A stretch of DNA of 14,087 nt from Oscillospiraceae bacterium (GCA_020025545.1 JAHHRX010000035.1:1-14087), one strand, 5' to 3'. Counted from the first letter of the stretch, positions 1 through 8,376 are shown. Translations and numbers: made by a program. Notes: generated by a model from the letters alone, not told the origin.

Positions 1-51
1 CCGACCTACTGATTCGTAGTCAGTCACTCTATCCAACTGAGCTACCGGCGC
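1..51 (-). tRNA. tRNA-Arg(ACG), partial (3' end outside window)
   Basis: Read on the minus strand, this starts with the acceptor strand GCGCCGG, then TA and a D-arm GCTC...GAG(T). The anticodon stem is ACTGA/TCAGT around the loop CTACGAA, which gives anticodon ACG (Arg, CGN codons, A34 normally edited to inosine). The sequence is cut after the variable loop, so the T-arm and acceptor 3' strand lie beyond the left window edge. It diverges from mutY and has its own promoter. Confidence 0.93.
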
Positions 52-76
52 ATAAGCACTCTCAAAGCGCTTGTAT

Positions 77-105
77 ATACTATCACACCATCCATCAAAA
101 AGCAA
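77..105 (-). promoter_or_regulatory. Promoter of tRNA-Arg
   Basis: On the minus strand, a -35 like TTGCTT (100-105) and a -10 like TAGTAT (77-82) are separated by 17 bp. The tRNA 5' end at 51 lies about 25 nt downstream of the -10, a plausible distance for a short 5' leader removed by RNase P. Confidence 0.6.
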
Positions 106-171
106 GTACTTTTTTCAGAAAAACTAAAAAATTTTTAATTATTATGAAAAATGGGAAAAAACTACATGGTA

Positions 172-201
172 TTGACAGGAAAAGAGCCTTTGGTGTAAAA
201 T
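172..201 (+). promoter_or_regulatory. Promoter of mutY operon
   Basis: A consensus -35 TTGACA (172-177) and a -10 TAAAAT (196-201) are separated by 18 bp. Transcription would begin near 208, leaving a short leader before the ribosome site AAAGGTGGGAG (217-227) and the ATG at 232. Confidence 0.75.
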
Positions 202-231
202 ATCTCAATAGAATGGAAAGGTGGGAGCAAA

Positions 232-1272
232 ATGGATGTTTTTCAGCAGCTGCCCCAGGCGCTCCTGCCGTGGTATGCGGAAAATAAACGGGATTTGCCC
301 TGGCGATCGGATCGGGAGCCATACCATATCTGGCTGTCGGAAATCATGCTCCAGCAGACCCGTGTGGAGGCGGTAAAGGGGTACTATGTCCGCTTTTTGC
401 AGACACTGCCCACCGTGCAGGATCTTGCCGCCTGTGATGACGATGTGCTCCACAAGCTTTGGGAGGGACTGGGGTATTACAGCCGGGTGCGAAACCTCAA
501 AAAGGCTGCCTGCGTGATTACGGAACGCTTTGGCGGCGTATTCCCGGAAAACTATCGGGATGTGATTGCGCTGCCGGGAATCGGGGAATATACCGCCGGT
601 GCCATTTGCTCCATTGCGTTTAATCAGCCCACTCCGGCGGTGGACGGCAATGTGCTGCGGGTGGTGAGCCGCCTGACAGAGGACAATACCCCTATCGATT
701 TGCCGGAGTATAAAAAATCTGTCCGGCAGGCGCTGGAAAAGATATATCCCGCTCAGGCAGGGGACTTCACACAGGCACTGATGGAGCTGGGGGCTACTCT
801 CTGCGGCCCCAACCGAAAACCGGAGTGCGAAAAATGCCCCTGCCGGACTTTCTGCGGCGGCGGTCAGAATGGCACTGCGGAAATGTACCCGGTTAAGCTG
901 CCGAAAAAGGAACGGAAGGTGGAAGAAAAAACCGTGTTTATTCTCTGCTGCGACGGAAAGTACGCCCTCCGTAAGCGGAGCAGCAGGGGACTTCTGGCGG
1001 GACTTTGGGAATTTCCTAACTGCGACGGCTTTTTGTCGGCCCAAGAGGCTCTGGCCTGGACGCAGGAGAGACAGCTGCACCCGAAGGAACTGCTCCGACA
1101 GGTGGAGCGGCAGCATATTTTTACCCACATTCATTGGAAAATGCGGGGAATCTATTTGGAAGTAAATAAAATGACGGCGGAGTTTTCGTGGATGAATCCC
1201 TCGGAAATTCAGGAAAAGGCGGCACTGCCCACGGCATTTCGTCAGTTTTGGGAGGAAATTTCTGATGTTTGA
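232..1272 (+). CDS. mutY: A/G-specific adenine DNA glycosylase MutY
   Basis: This 346-aa base-excision repair enzyme removes adenine mispaired with 8-oxoguanine (or G), and acts in the cytoplasm on DNA. The N-terminal helix-hairpin-helix-GPD domain carries the catalytic Glu at residue 37 (WLSEIMLQQT), the hairpin motif LPGIGEYTAGA near 114-124 and the catalytic Asp at 138 (AVDGN); both catalytic positions match the numbering of E. coli MutY. An Fe-S cluster is indicated by Cys191, 199, 202 and 208, with C-X7-C for the first pair where E. coli has C-X6-C. Residues about 230-340 form the NUDIX-like C-terminal domain that recognises 8-oxoG, including FTHIHW. The start has a strong ribosome site (217-227) and a promoter just upstream. 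The stop overlaps the next gene by 8 nt, so the two are probably translationally coupled. Confidence 0.96.
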   Translation: MDVFQQLPQALLPWYAENKRDLPWRSDREPYHIWLSEIMLQQTRVEAVKGYYVRFLQTLPTVQDLAACDDDVLHKLWEGLGYYSRVRNLKKAACVITERFGGVFPENYRDVIALPGIGEYTAGAICSIAFNQPTPAVDGNVLRVVSRLTEDNTPIDLPEYKKSVRQALEKIYPAQAGDFTQALMELGATLCGPNRKPECEKCPCRTFCGGGQNGTAEMYPVKLPKKERKVEEKTVFILCCDGKYALRKRSSRGLLAGLWEFPNCDGFLSAQEALAWTQERQLHPKELLRQVERQHIFTHIHWKMRGIYLEVNKMTAEFSWMNPSEIQEKAALPTAFRQFWEEISDV

Positions 1273-2050
1273 TTTTCATATGCATTCCATTGTATCCTTT
1301 GATGGCCATAATACGCCGGAGGAAATGGCACAGGCAGCAGTTGCAGCCGGCCTGCAGGAAATCTGTTTTACAGATCATATGGACGCAGATCCTGCCGGCA
1401 TATATACGGACTTTCACTTTTCCTTTGAAGAATATGCTGCCGCTTACGATCATTTGCAGATCCCGGGGCTGACGATTCGCCGTGGCATGGAATTTGGATT
1501 GCTGGAAGATAATCAGGCAATGCTTACAGAGTGTCTTCAGAAGCGGAAGTTTGATTTCGTCATCGGCTCCATTCATTTTGTGGATGGTGAGGATGTGTAT
1601 TTTGAGCCCTTCTGGCAGGGAAAGACGGTATTTGAGGCGGAGAGACTTTATCTGGAAGATATGCTGCTGTGCCTGCAAAAGCACGAGGATTTTGATGTTT
1701 TGGGGCATCTTACTTATCTCAGTAAATCTCCGGCGCATCCGACCCACACCCCCATTCCCTATGAGGCCCACAAAACCCTTGTGGATGAGATTCTCAGAAC
1801 GCTTGTAAAGAAGGAAAAAGGCTTGGAGATCAATACCAGCGGCGTGGACCGCTGCGGCGATTTCCTGCCGAGTGCTGCGTACTTGCAGCGCTTCAAGGAG
1901 CTGGGCGGCAGAATCGTCACGATGGGCTCTGATGCCCACACCAGCGACCGGGTGGGACAGTACCACAGGGAGGCCGCTGCACTGCTCAAGGATATTTTCG
2001 GATATGTCTGCACATTTGCGGACAGAAAGCCCATTTTTCATCAATTGTAA
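1265..2050 (+). CDS. PHP-domain phosphatase, HisJ (histidinol-phosphatase) family
   Basis: This 261-aa metal-dependent phosphoesterase belongs to the PHP superfamily. The visible metal-ligand motifs are HMH (His5/His7), FTDH (Asp37/His38), GMEFG (Glu76), GSIHF (His104), GHLTY (His148) and GSDAH (Asp223/His225), in the order seen in HisJ-type histidinol-phosphatases. Length and motif order fit the family, which dephosphorylates L-histidinol phosphate in histidine synthesis. No other his gene is present, and several PHP proteins of this family have other or unknown substrates, so the exact reaction is uncertain. The start overlaps the mutY stop by 8 nt, and no better start exists in frame. The gene ends just before a clear terminator, making it the last gene of the mutY operon. 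Confidence 0.87.
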   Translation: MFDFHMHSIVSFDGHNTPEEMAQAAVAAGLQEICFTDHMDADPAGIYTDFHFSFEEYAAAYDHLQIPGLTIRRGMEFGLLEDNQAMLTECLQKRKFDFVIGSIHFVDGEDVYFEPFWQGKTVFEAERLYLEDMLLCLQKHEDFDVLGHLTYLSKSPAHPTHTPIPYEAHKTLVDEILRTLVKKEKGLEINTSGVDRCGDFLPSAAYLQRFKELGGRIVTMGSDAHTSDRVGQYHREAAALLKDIFGYVCTFADRKPIFHQL

Positions 2051-2057
2051 TTTGCAG

Positions 2058-2090
2058 ACCGCTGCCCAAGGAGGGGCGGCGGTTTGTTTC
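2058..2090 (+). terminator. Rho-independent terminator of mutY-PHP operon
   Basis: Arms 2058-2067 (ACCGCTGCCC) and 2074-2083 (GGGCGGCGGT) pair over 10 bp with one G-U, around a 6-nt loop, followed by the T-rich TTTGTTTC. It begins 8 nt after the stop codon at 2050. Confidence 0.75.
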
Positions 2091-2097
2091 CGATTGG

Positions 2098-2126
2098 TTG
2101 ACTTTGCAAGGGAAATTTCGTATAAT
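2098..2126 (+). promoter_or_regulatory. Promoter of the topoisomerase-yitT operon
   Basis: A -35 TTGACT (2098-2103) and a perfect -10 TATAAT (2121-2126) have the optimal 17-bp spacing. This is one of the strongest promoters in the window. Transcription would begin near 2133, about 30 nt before the parE-like start. Confidence 0.82.
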
Positions 2127-2164
2127 ATATGAAATAAAATGGATAACTATGGCAGGTAAACAAT

Positions 2165-4147
2165 ATGGCTACGAAAAAACACGAACAATACGGTAACTCC
2201 AGTATCTCCATGCTGAAGGGCGAGGAGCGGGTCAGAAAACGCCCCGCCGTTATTTTTGGCTCTGACGATCTGGAGGGCTGCAAGCACGCGGTATTTGAGA
2301 TCCTTTCCAATGCCATCGACGAGGCGAGGGAAGGCCACGGCGACACCATCATCGTCACCCGATACGAAGACCTCAGCGTGGAAGTGGAGGACTTCGGACG
2401 AGGCTGCCCTGTGGACTACAACGAAAAAGAGAAGCGATACAACTGGGAGCTGGTGTTCTGCGAAATGTACGCCGGCGGCAAGTATGGCGAAAACGGAGAG
2501 AACTACGAATATTCTCTGGGCCTCAACGGTTTGGGATCCTGCGCCACCCAGTACGCTTCGGAATTTTTTGACGCAACCATCCGCCGGGACGGCTTCCGCT
2601 ATGATCTTCATTTTGAAAAGGGCAGAAACAAGGGCGGCCTGAAGAAGGAGCCTGCGGATCGGAAAAAGACAGGCTCCGTGTTTCACTGGCGCCCGGACAG
2701 GCAGGTATTTACGGATATCAATATCCCCGTGGAATACTATCGGGATGTGCTGCGGCGGCAGGCGGTGGTGAATCAGGGGATCACTTTTAAGTTCCGCAAT
2801 CAGGTGGGCAGCAAATTTGAAACCGAGGAATTCTGCTATGCAGACGGTATCCGCCAGTATATCGAAGAACTGGTGGGGGATAATGCTTTTACCATGCCCA
2901 CCTTCTGGGAGACGGAGCGCCGGGGCCGGGATGCGGAAAACCGCCCGGAGATGAAGCTTAAGATTACGGCGTCCTTCTGCTTCAGCAAGCAGGTGAGCCA
3001 TATCGAATTCTATCACAACTCTTCCTGGCTGGAATATGGCGGCAGCCCCGACAAGGCGGTGCGCTCCGCTTTTACGGCGGCTTTTGATAAATTCCTTAAG
3101 GAAAACAATAAATACACCAAAAATGAAAGCAAGATCATTTTTCAGGACATTCAGGACAGCCTTGTTATGGTCACCAACTGCTTCTCCACCATCGGCTGCT
3201 TTGAAAACCAGACCAAAAAGTCCGTTAATTCAAAGTTTACTCAGGAAGCCATGACGACTTTCTTAAAGGAACAGCTTCAGGTTTGGTTTATTGAGAATAA
3301 GCAGGAGGCAGACCGGGCGGCAGATCAGATCCTTGTGAACAAGCGGGCGAGAGAATCTGCGGAAAAGACAAAGACCAGCGTAAAAAAGAAGCTGTCCGGC
3401 GCCATTGACATTGCAAACCGTGTCCAGAAGTTTGTTGACTGCCGCACAAAAGATACCAACCTCCGGGAGCTTTACATCGTGGAGGGTGATTCTGCATTGG
3501 GCTCTGTTAAGCTCAGCCGGGATGCAGAATTTCAGGGCATTATGCCCGTCCGCGGTAAGATCCTCAACTGCCTGAAGGCTGACTACAGCAAAATCTTTGC
3601 TTCCCCGATTATTACGGATCTTATGAAGGTGCTGGGCTGCGGTGTCGAGGTGCAGGGCAAGAAGGCCAAGGAGCTGTCAAGCTTCGATCTGGACAACCTT
3701 CGCTGGAACAAAGTGGTTATCTGTACCGATGCGGATGTGGACGGCTTCCAGATCCGGACACTGATCCTCACCATGCTTTATCGTCTCTGCCCCACACTGA
3801 TCCGGGACGGATATGTGTATATCGCGGAATCTCCTCTGTTTGAGATCACCTGCAAGGATAAGACATGGTTTGCCTACAATGAGCAGGAAAAGGTAAAGAT
3901 TCTGAAGGAACTGGAGGGCAAGAAAGTGTCCATCCAGCGCTCCAAAGGTCTTGGTGAAAACGACCCAGAAATGATGTGGATGACCACTATGAATCCTCAG
4001 ACCCGACGCCTCATTAAGGTCATGCCGGAGGATGCTGAGCGGACGGCACATTATTTTGATGTTTTGCTGGGCGACAGTCTCAGCGAGCGAAAGAATTTTA
4101 TTGCGGAAAATGGCGCCAGATATTTGGAACTGGCGGATATTTCCTGA
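2165..4147 (+). CDS. parE: Type IIA DNA topoisomerase subunit B (divergent, topoisomerase IV ParE-like)
   Basis: This 660-aa protein is the ATPase/TOPRIM subunit of a type II topoisomerase and would work with the A subunit encoded next. The GHKL ATPase domain shows Glu45/Asn49 (FEILSNAIDEA), Asp76 (EDFGRG) and a glycine motif GLNGLGS (119-125). The transducer Lys351 lies in QTKKSVNS. The TOPRIM domain has EGDSALGS (440-447) and DADVD (522-526). The C-terminus keeps QRSKGLGE...TTMNP. Oddities: EGDSALGS replaces the usual EGDSAGGS, the common GLHGVG has Asn for His, and the familiar transducer motif GGTH reads GGSP. Gyrase B itself is expected elsewhere, since this copy is too divergent to be a typical housekeeping GyrB. 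The ribosome site (GGCAGGT, 2153-2159) is weak despite the strong promoter. The ParE name is by best fit. Confidence 0.85.
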   Translation: MATKKHEQYGNSSISMLKGEERVRKRPAVIFGSDDLEGCKHAVFEILSNAIDEAREGHGDTIIVTRYEDLSVEVEDFGRGCPVDYNEKEKRYNWELVFCEMYAGGKYGENGENYEYSLGLNGLGSCATQYASEFFDATIRRDGFRYDLHFEKGRNKGGLKKEPADRKKTGSVFHWRPDRQVFTDINIPVEYYRDVLRRQAVVNQGITFKFRNQVGSKFETEEFCYADGIRQYIEELVGDNAFTMPTFWETERRGRDAENRPEMKLKITASFCFSKQVSHIEFYHNSSWLEYGGSPDKAVRSAFTAAFDKFLKENNKYTKNESKIIFQDIQDSLVMVTNCFSTIGCFENQTKKSVNSKFTQEAMTTFLKEQLQVWFIENKQEADRAADQILVNKRARESAEKTKTSVKKKLSGAIDIANRVQKFVDCRTKDTNLRELYIVEGDSALGSVKLSRDAEFQGIMPVRGKILNCLKADYSKIFASPIITDLMKVLGCGVEVQGKKAKELSSFDLDNLRWNKVVICTDADVDGFQIRTLILTMLYRLCPTLIRDGYVYIAESPLFEITCKDKTWFAYNEQEKVKILKELEGKKVSIQRSKGLGENDPEMMWMTTMNPQTRRLIKVMPEDAERTAHYFDVLLGDSLSERKNFIAENGARYLELADIS

Positions 4148-4160
4148 TTAGGAGCAGGTT

Positions 4161-6410
4161 ATGGCAAAGAAGAAACAGGAACCTGAACAGAATAAGAAAA
4201 AGATCAGTACCGACGGCATTATGGGTCTCCACGGCTCCACTACGGAGCAGCCGATTTCCGAAACACTGGAAATTAACTATATGCCCTACGCCATGTCGGT
4301 GATCGTGTCCCGGGCAATTCCGGAGATCGACGGCTTTAAGCCCTCTCACCGAAAGCTTTTGTACACCATGTACAAAATGGGACTCTTGAGCGGCGGAAGA
4401 ACCAAGTCTGCAAACATCGTGGGTCAGACCATGCGCCTGAATCCCCACGGTGATGCGGCCATTTATGAGACGATGGTCCGTCTTGCCAAGGGCAACGAAA
4501 CGCTGCTTCATCCCTTTGTGGATTCCAAGGGTAACTTTGGTAAGGTTTATTCCCGGGATATGGCTTACGCTGCCTCCCGATATACGGAAGCGAAGCTGGA
4601 CCCGATCTGCACCGAAATCTTTAAGGATATCGACTGCGACACCGTGGATATGGTGGATAATTACGATGCCACCATGAAGGAGCCGGCACTGCTGCCCACC
4701 ACCTTCCCCAATGTGCTGGTATCTGCCAACCAAGGCATTGCTGTTGGCATGGCAAGCAACATCTGTTCCTTCAACCTGAAGGAAATCTGCGAGACTACCA
4801 TTGCACTGATGAAAAATCCCGATCATGACATTCTGGAAACCCTGCCGGGACCGGATTTTTCCACCGGCGGCGAACTGCTGTTTGACGAGGCTGCTACCAG
4901 AGATATCTATTCCACAGGCCGCGGCAGTTTTAAGCTTCGTGCCAAGTGGCACTATGTGAAGCAGGGAAATCTCATTGAAATCACCGAGATCCCCTATTCC
5001 ACAGCAACGGAAGTCATTATGGACAAGGTGGCGGATCTCATCAAGGCCGGAAAAATCAAGGAAATCTCCGATATGCGTGACGAGACAGACCTGGGCGGCC
5101 TGAAACTTACCATAGACCTGAAGCGGGGCGCAGACCCTGACAAGCTGATGCAGAAGCTTTTCCGTATGACCACCCTGCAGGACAGCTTCGCCTGCAACTT
5201 TAATGTCCTCATTGCGGGTATGCCCCGGGTGATGGGCGTAGGGGAGATTCTGGGGGAGTGGACGGCCTGGCGGACAGACTGCGTCAAGCGGCGGATCTAC
5301 TTCCAGATTCAGAAAAAGGAAGACCGTCTGCACCTGTTGAAGGGCTTGGAGCGGATTTTGCTGGACATTGACAAGGCCATTGCGATTATTCGGGAGACCG
5401 AGCTGGAAAACGAGGTCATCCCCAATTTGATGATCGGCTTCGGCATTGACGAAATACAGGCAAATTATGTTGCGGAAATCAAACTGCGCAACATCAATAA
5501 GGAATATATCCTGAAGCAGACGAAGGCCATATCTGAGCTGGAAAAGGAAATTGCCGAGCTGCGCTCTGTTTTGGGCAGCCACACCAAGCTGCAAAATGTG
5601 ATCATCAAGGAATTGCAGCAGGTGGCGGAGAAGTTTGGCCAGCCCAGAAAGACTGAGATTATCTGCAACACTGAGGAAATCGAACAGGAAGAGGAACAGG
5701 AGGAAATCCCTGATTATCCTGTGACCATGTTTGTTTCCAAGGAAGGCTATATGAAGAAGATTACGCCCCAGTCCCTGCGGATGAGCGGCGAGCAGAAGTT
5801 TAAGGAGGGCGACAGCCTTCGCTTCTCAGTGGAGACCACCAATCGGACGGAAATTCTGGTATTTTCCGATCAATGCCAGTGTTATAAAGCACGGCTTTCC
5901 GACTTTGAGGACGGCAAGGCATCCCTGCTGGGCGATTATCTGCCTCAGACATTGGGCATGGATCAGGGCGAAAATGTAGCCTATGTGCTGCTGGCGGGGG
6001 ATTATAAGGGCTTCGTGCTCTTTGTCTTTGAAAACGGCAAGGTGGCAAAGGTGCCCATCAGTGCCTATGAAACCAAGACCAACCGCAGAAAACTAACCGG
6101 TGCCTATTCGGATAAGAGTCCTTTGAAGGCAGCTTTTGCCATGGATGCGGACGAGCAGATGGTCGTCTATTCCAGTGACGGACGAGCGGTGATCTTCTCC
6201 ACGGCACAGCTGCTGCCGAAGACTACACGCAGTACACAAGGCGTCAGTGTCATGTCCCTCAAGAAAAAAGCGGCAGTCATCCGTGCGCTGCCTCTGGCTG
6301 ACAGCGGCATTGTCAATGAAAGCCGCTATCGGACAAAGTCAATTCCCGCAGCAGGAGCCTTGCTGAGGGACGAAGATTCTCCGGAAAAACAGATAAGCTT
6401 TGAGGTATAA
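4161..6410 (+). CDS. parC: Type IIA DNA topoisomerase subunit A (divergent, topoisomerase IV ParC-like)
   Basis: This 749-aa protein is the DNA breakage-reunion subunit. The winged-helix domain carries KPSHRKLLY, NPHGD (94-98) and the active-site Tyr141 in SRYTEAKL, preceded by Arg140. GIAVGMAS (192-199) includes the intercalating Ile193. Residues about 375-500 form the coiled-coil gate (ELENEVIPNLMIGFGIDEIQ, then a heptad-like ELEKEIAEL stretch). From about 530 a beta-pinwheel-type C-terminal domain follows, with TRSTQGV near 687-693 and no recognisable GyrA box (QRRGGKG), which favours a decatenating topo IV over a supercoiling gyrase. The quinolone-contact Ser is Ala99, while Glu103 is kept. 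It starts 13 nt after parE, with AGGAG at 4150-4154, so the pair is co-expressed and probably forms an A2B2 enzyme. Confidence 0.86.
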   Translation: MAKKKQEPEQNKKKISTDGIMGLHGSTTEQPISETLEINYMPYAMSVIVSRAIPEIDGFKPSHRKLLYTMYKMGLLSGGRTKSANIVGQTMRLNPHGDAAIYETMVRLAKGNETLLHPFVDSKGNFGKVYSRDMAYAASRYTEAKLDPICTEIFKDIDCDTVDMVDNYDATMKEPALLPTTFPNVLVSANQGIAVGMASNICSFNLKEICETTIALMKNPDHDILETLPGPDFSTGGELLFDEAATRDIYSTGRGSFKLRAKWHYVKQGNLIEITEIPYSTATEVIMDKVADLIKAGKIKEISDMRDETDLGGLKLTIDLKRGADPDKLMQKLFRMTTLQDSFACNFNVLIAGMPRVMGVGEILGEWTAWRTDCVKRRIYFQIQKKEDRLHLLKGLERILLDIDKAIAIIRETELENEVIPNLMIGFGIDEIQANYVAEIKLRNINKEYILKQTKAISELEKEIAELRSVLGSHTKLQNVIIKELQQVAEKFGQPRKTEIICNTEEIEQEEEQEEIPDYPVTMFVSKEGYMKKITPQSLRMSGEQKFKEGDSLRFSVETTNRTEILVFSDQCQCYKARLSDFEDGKASLLGDYLPQTLGMDQGENVAYVLLAGDYKGFVLFVFENGKVAKVPISAYETKTNRRKLTGAYSDKSPLKAAFAMDADEQMVVYSSDGRAVIFSTAQLLPKTTRSTQGVSVMSLKKKAAVIRALPLADSGIVNESRYRTKSIPAAGALLRDEDSPEKQISFEV

Positions 6411-6424
6411 ACGGGAGGTGCCCT

Positions 6425-7288
6425 ATGAAATTAGATAAAAAAATGGTTATTTGGCTGCTTAAAATTGCATTTGGCAGTTCGGTGTTTTCTCTGGGCTTTA
6501 ACCTGTTTTTGGCACCTCATGACCTGAACGCCGGTGGACTGTCCGGCCTTGCAATGATTTTTGTCAAGCTGGCGGGCTTTGGCTCTATCGGTATGGTGAC
6601 ATTGCTTATGAACCTGCCGCTGTTTGCACTGGGCGGCATTAAAATCGGAAAAAAATTCTTTTTCGGATCTTTGGTAGGCATGATCGTCAACTCTTTGTCG
6701 CTGGACCTGCTGGCAAAGCTTCCCGGCGTTGCAATCGATCCGCTTTTGGCGGCGATGTATGGAGGCATTTTGTGCGGTTTGGGGCTTGGCGTGGTATTTG
6801 CGGCAGGTGCATCTACCGGCGGATCGGATATTATTGTCCGGCTTCTCAAAATGCGGTGGCAGAATGTTCCGATCGGCACAATCAATATGATCTTTGACCT
6901 TACGGTGGCAACCCTTACGGGTATTGCCTTCGGCAATATTTCCAATGCCCTGTACAGCGGTGCGGCTCTGTTTATCACAGGACAGGTCATCGACGCAGTG
7001 GTTTACCGTTTTGACTATTCTAAGGTCGCCCTGATTATCTCGCAGGAGCATGAAAAAATTGCAAAGGCGATTTTTGAGGAACTGGATCGCGGAGCCACTT
7101 TCCTCCATGGGCAGGGCAGTTACAGTCATAACGATGTGACCGTTGTGCTGACGGCTGTAAAAAAGCAGCAGCTGGCAGATCTCAAGCGGCTTGTGGTGGA
7201 AATTGACCCGGATGCATTTATCATCGTGCAGGAAGCACACCAGGTGCTGGGTGACGGATTCTCCAGATATTCCAAAGACGCTTTGTGA
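6425..7288 (+). CDS. YitT family membrane protein (DUF161 + DUF2179)
   Basis: This 287-aa integral membrane protein is of the YitT family. The first 200 residues contain about five hydrophobic segments (roughly 9-29, 53-70, 78-95, 106-127, 155-190). They include the family features APHDLNAGGLSGLA (30-43) and GASTGGSDIIVRL (128-140). The last 85 residues form the soluble DUF2179 domain, with RGATFLHGQGSY (222-233) and VLGDGF near the end. The family is widespread in Firmicutes; its substrate or role is not established. The start has a good ribosome site (GGGAGGTG, 6412-6419) and lies 14 nt after the parC-like stop, so it belongs to the topoisomerase operon. Nothing in the sequence explains that pairing functionally. 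Confidence 0.92.
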   Translation: MKLDKKMVIWLLKIAFGSSVFSLGFNLFLAPHDLNAGGLSGLAMIFVKLAGFGSIGMVTLLMNLPLFALGGIKIGKKFFFGSLVGMIVNSLSLDLLAKLPGVAIDPLLAAMYGGILCGLGLGVVFAAGASTGGSDIIVRLLKMRWQNVPIGTINMIFDLTVATLTGIAFGNISNALYSGAALFITGQVIDAVVYRFDYSKVALIISQEHEKIAKAIFEELDRGATFLHGQGSYSHNDVTVVLTAVKKQQLADLKRLVVEIDPDAFIIVQEAHQVLGDGFSRYSKDAL

Positions 7289-7302
7289 TGAGGGAAAAGA
7301 AC

Positions 7303-8376
7303 ATGAAGTGTGTGATTCTTCTTATTCTGATGCTGGCACTGGGGCTCAGCGGATGCACCGGCTGGCTGGATGGAAGTTACGCTTCCACAATACCGCATCA
7401 GGAGCAGACTCCGCCTGCGGAAAACCAAATCGCCGAGGTGAGAAATTACAGCGAACTGCATAAGGCACTGGGAAATATGATAGAAAAAGGTGTGGAAAGC
7501 GCAGTTTTGTCTGTAGCAGGCTACGAGAATGCCCGTGTCAAAAGTGATTTGAATGAAGCTGTAGCGGAGCTGCGAAAAAATAATCCCATTGCCGCATATG
7601 CCGTGGAAAAAATAGAATATGAGTTGGGAACCAATGCCGGGCAGCCTGCAGTAGCGCTGGCCATCACATATAGTCACGACCGGGGCGAACTGCTGAAAAT
7701 TAAGCATGTTGCCAATGTAGATGAGGCACAAAAGGCAATAGCGGGATATCTTGATAACTGCGCCGCCGCAACGGTGCTGTACCTCGATAACTATGAGGCG
7801 GTGGACTTTGTTCAGATCGTGGAGGACTATGCCCTGAGATATCCGCAGAGGGTCATGGAGATCCCGACGGTGACGGTGAATGTTTACCCTGAAACCGGCA
7901 CGGCACGGGTCGTGGAACTCAAATACAGCTACCAGAACAGCCGTGAGGCATTGCGGAATATGAAAGATCAGGTAAGCACCGTATTTGAGTCGGCAGTTCT
8001 CTATGTCAGCGGTGACGCGGCCGAGAGGGAGAAGTTCTCGCAGCTTTACTCCTTCCTGATGGAACGATATGACTACCAGAATGGTACTTCTATTACCCCG
8101 GCTTACAGCCTCCTGCGCCACGGCGTCGGGGATGCCAAGGCCTTTGCTGTGGTGTATGCCGCTATGTGCAGAGAGGCCGGGCTGGATTGCGGCATTATTA
8201 CCGGCACACGAGAGGGAAAGCCTTGGGTGTGGAATGTGGTTTATGACGGAGGAAATTACTACTTTGTAGATCTGCTCCGGTGCAGCGCCGGCGGCGGATT
8301 TCGGGAGCGGACGGAAAAAGAGATGGGGGACTATGTCTGGGACTACTCAGCCTACCCCAGCCGCAGAGAAAACTAG
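7303..8376 (+). CDS. Lipoprotein with degenerate transglutaminase-like domain
   Basis: This 357-aa protein begins with a lipoprotein signal peptide (hydrophobic residues 4-15, lipobox LSGC, lipidated Cys18), so it would be anchored outside the membrane. The ATG at 7303 is preferred because AGGG lies 8 nt upstream and the signal peptide then starts MKC; GTG (7285) and ATG (7288) are upstream alternatives overlapping the yitT stop. Residues about 50-130 and 144-216 look like two copies of one module, each ending in a YS-x-x-RE(A)L-type motif. Residues about 265-352 match the transglutaminase-like fold (LRHGVGDAKAFAVVYAAMCR, then WVWNVVYDGG and YYFVDLL). The catalytic Cys position reads Gly276 and the His position Trp308, and only Asp323 remains. 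It is therefore probably not a protease or transferase but a binding or structural protein. No clear terminator follows. Confidence 0.82.
   Translation: MKCVILLILMLALGLSGCTGWLDGSYASTIPHQEQTPPAENQIAEVRNYSELHKALGNMIEKGVESAVLSVAGYENARVKSDLNEAVAELRKNNPIAAYAVEKIEYELGTNAGQPAVALAITYSHDRGELLKIKHVANVDEAQKAIAGYLDNCAAATVLYLDNYEAVDFVQIVEDYALRYPQRVMEIPTVTVNVYPETGTARVVELKYSYQNSREALRNMKDQVSTVFESAVLYVSGDAAEREKFSQLYSFLMERYDYQNGTSITPAYSLLRHGVGDAKAFAVVYAAMCREAGLDCGIITGTREGKPWVWNVVYDGGNYYFVDLLRCSAGGGFRERTEKEMGDYVWDYSAYPSRREN

Noticed and set aside
205..1134. 309-codon minus-strand frame opposite mutY
   Set aside because: Shadow of mutY: low-complexity, His/Arg/Leu-rich translation, no family resemblance.
4098..5594. 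498-codon open frame on the minus strand opposite the parC-like gene
   Set aside because: It is entirely antisense to a clear topoisomerase gene, has no recognisable domain and no ribosome site. Long antisense frames are a by-product of codon bias.
7285..7302. GTG/ATG starts extending the lipoprotein
   Set aside because: They would put charged residues ahead of a compact signal peptide and overlap the yitT stop. ATG 7303 has its own ribosome site.
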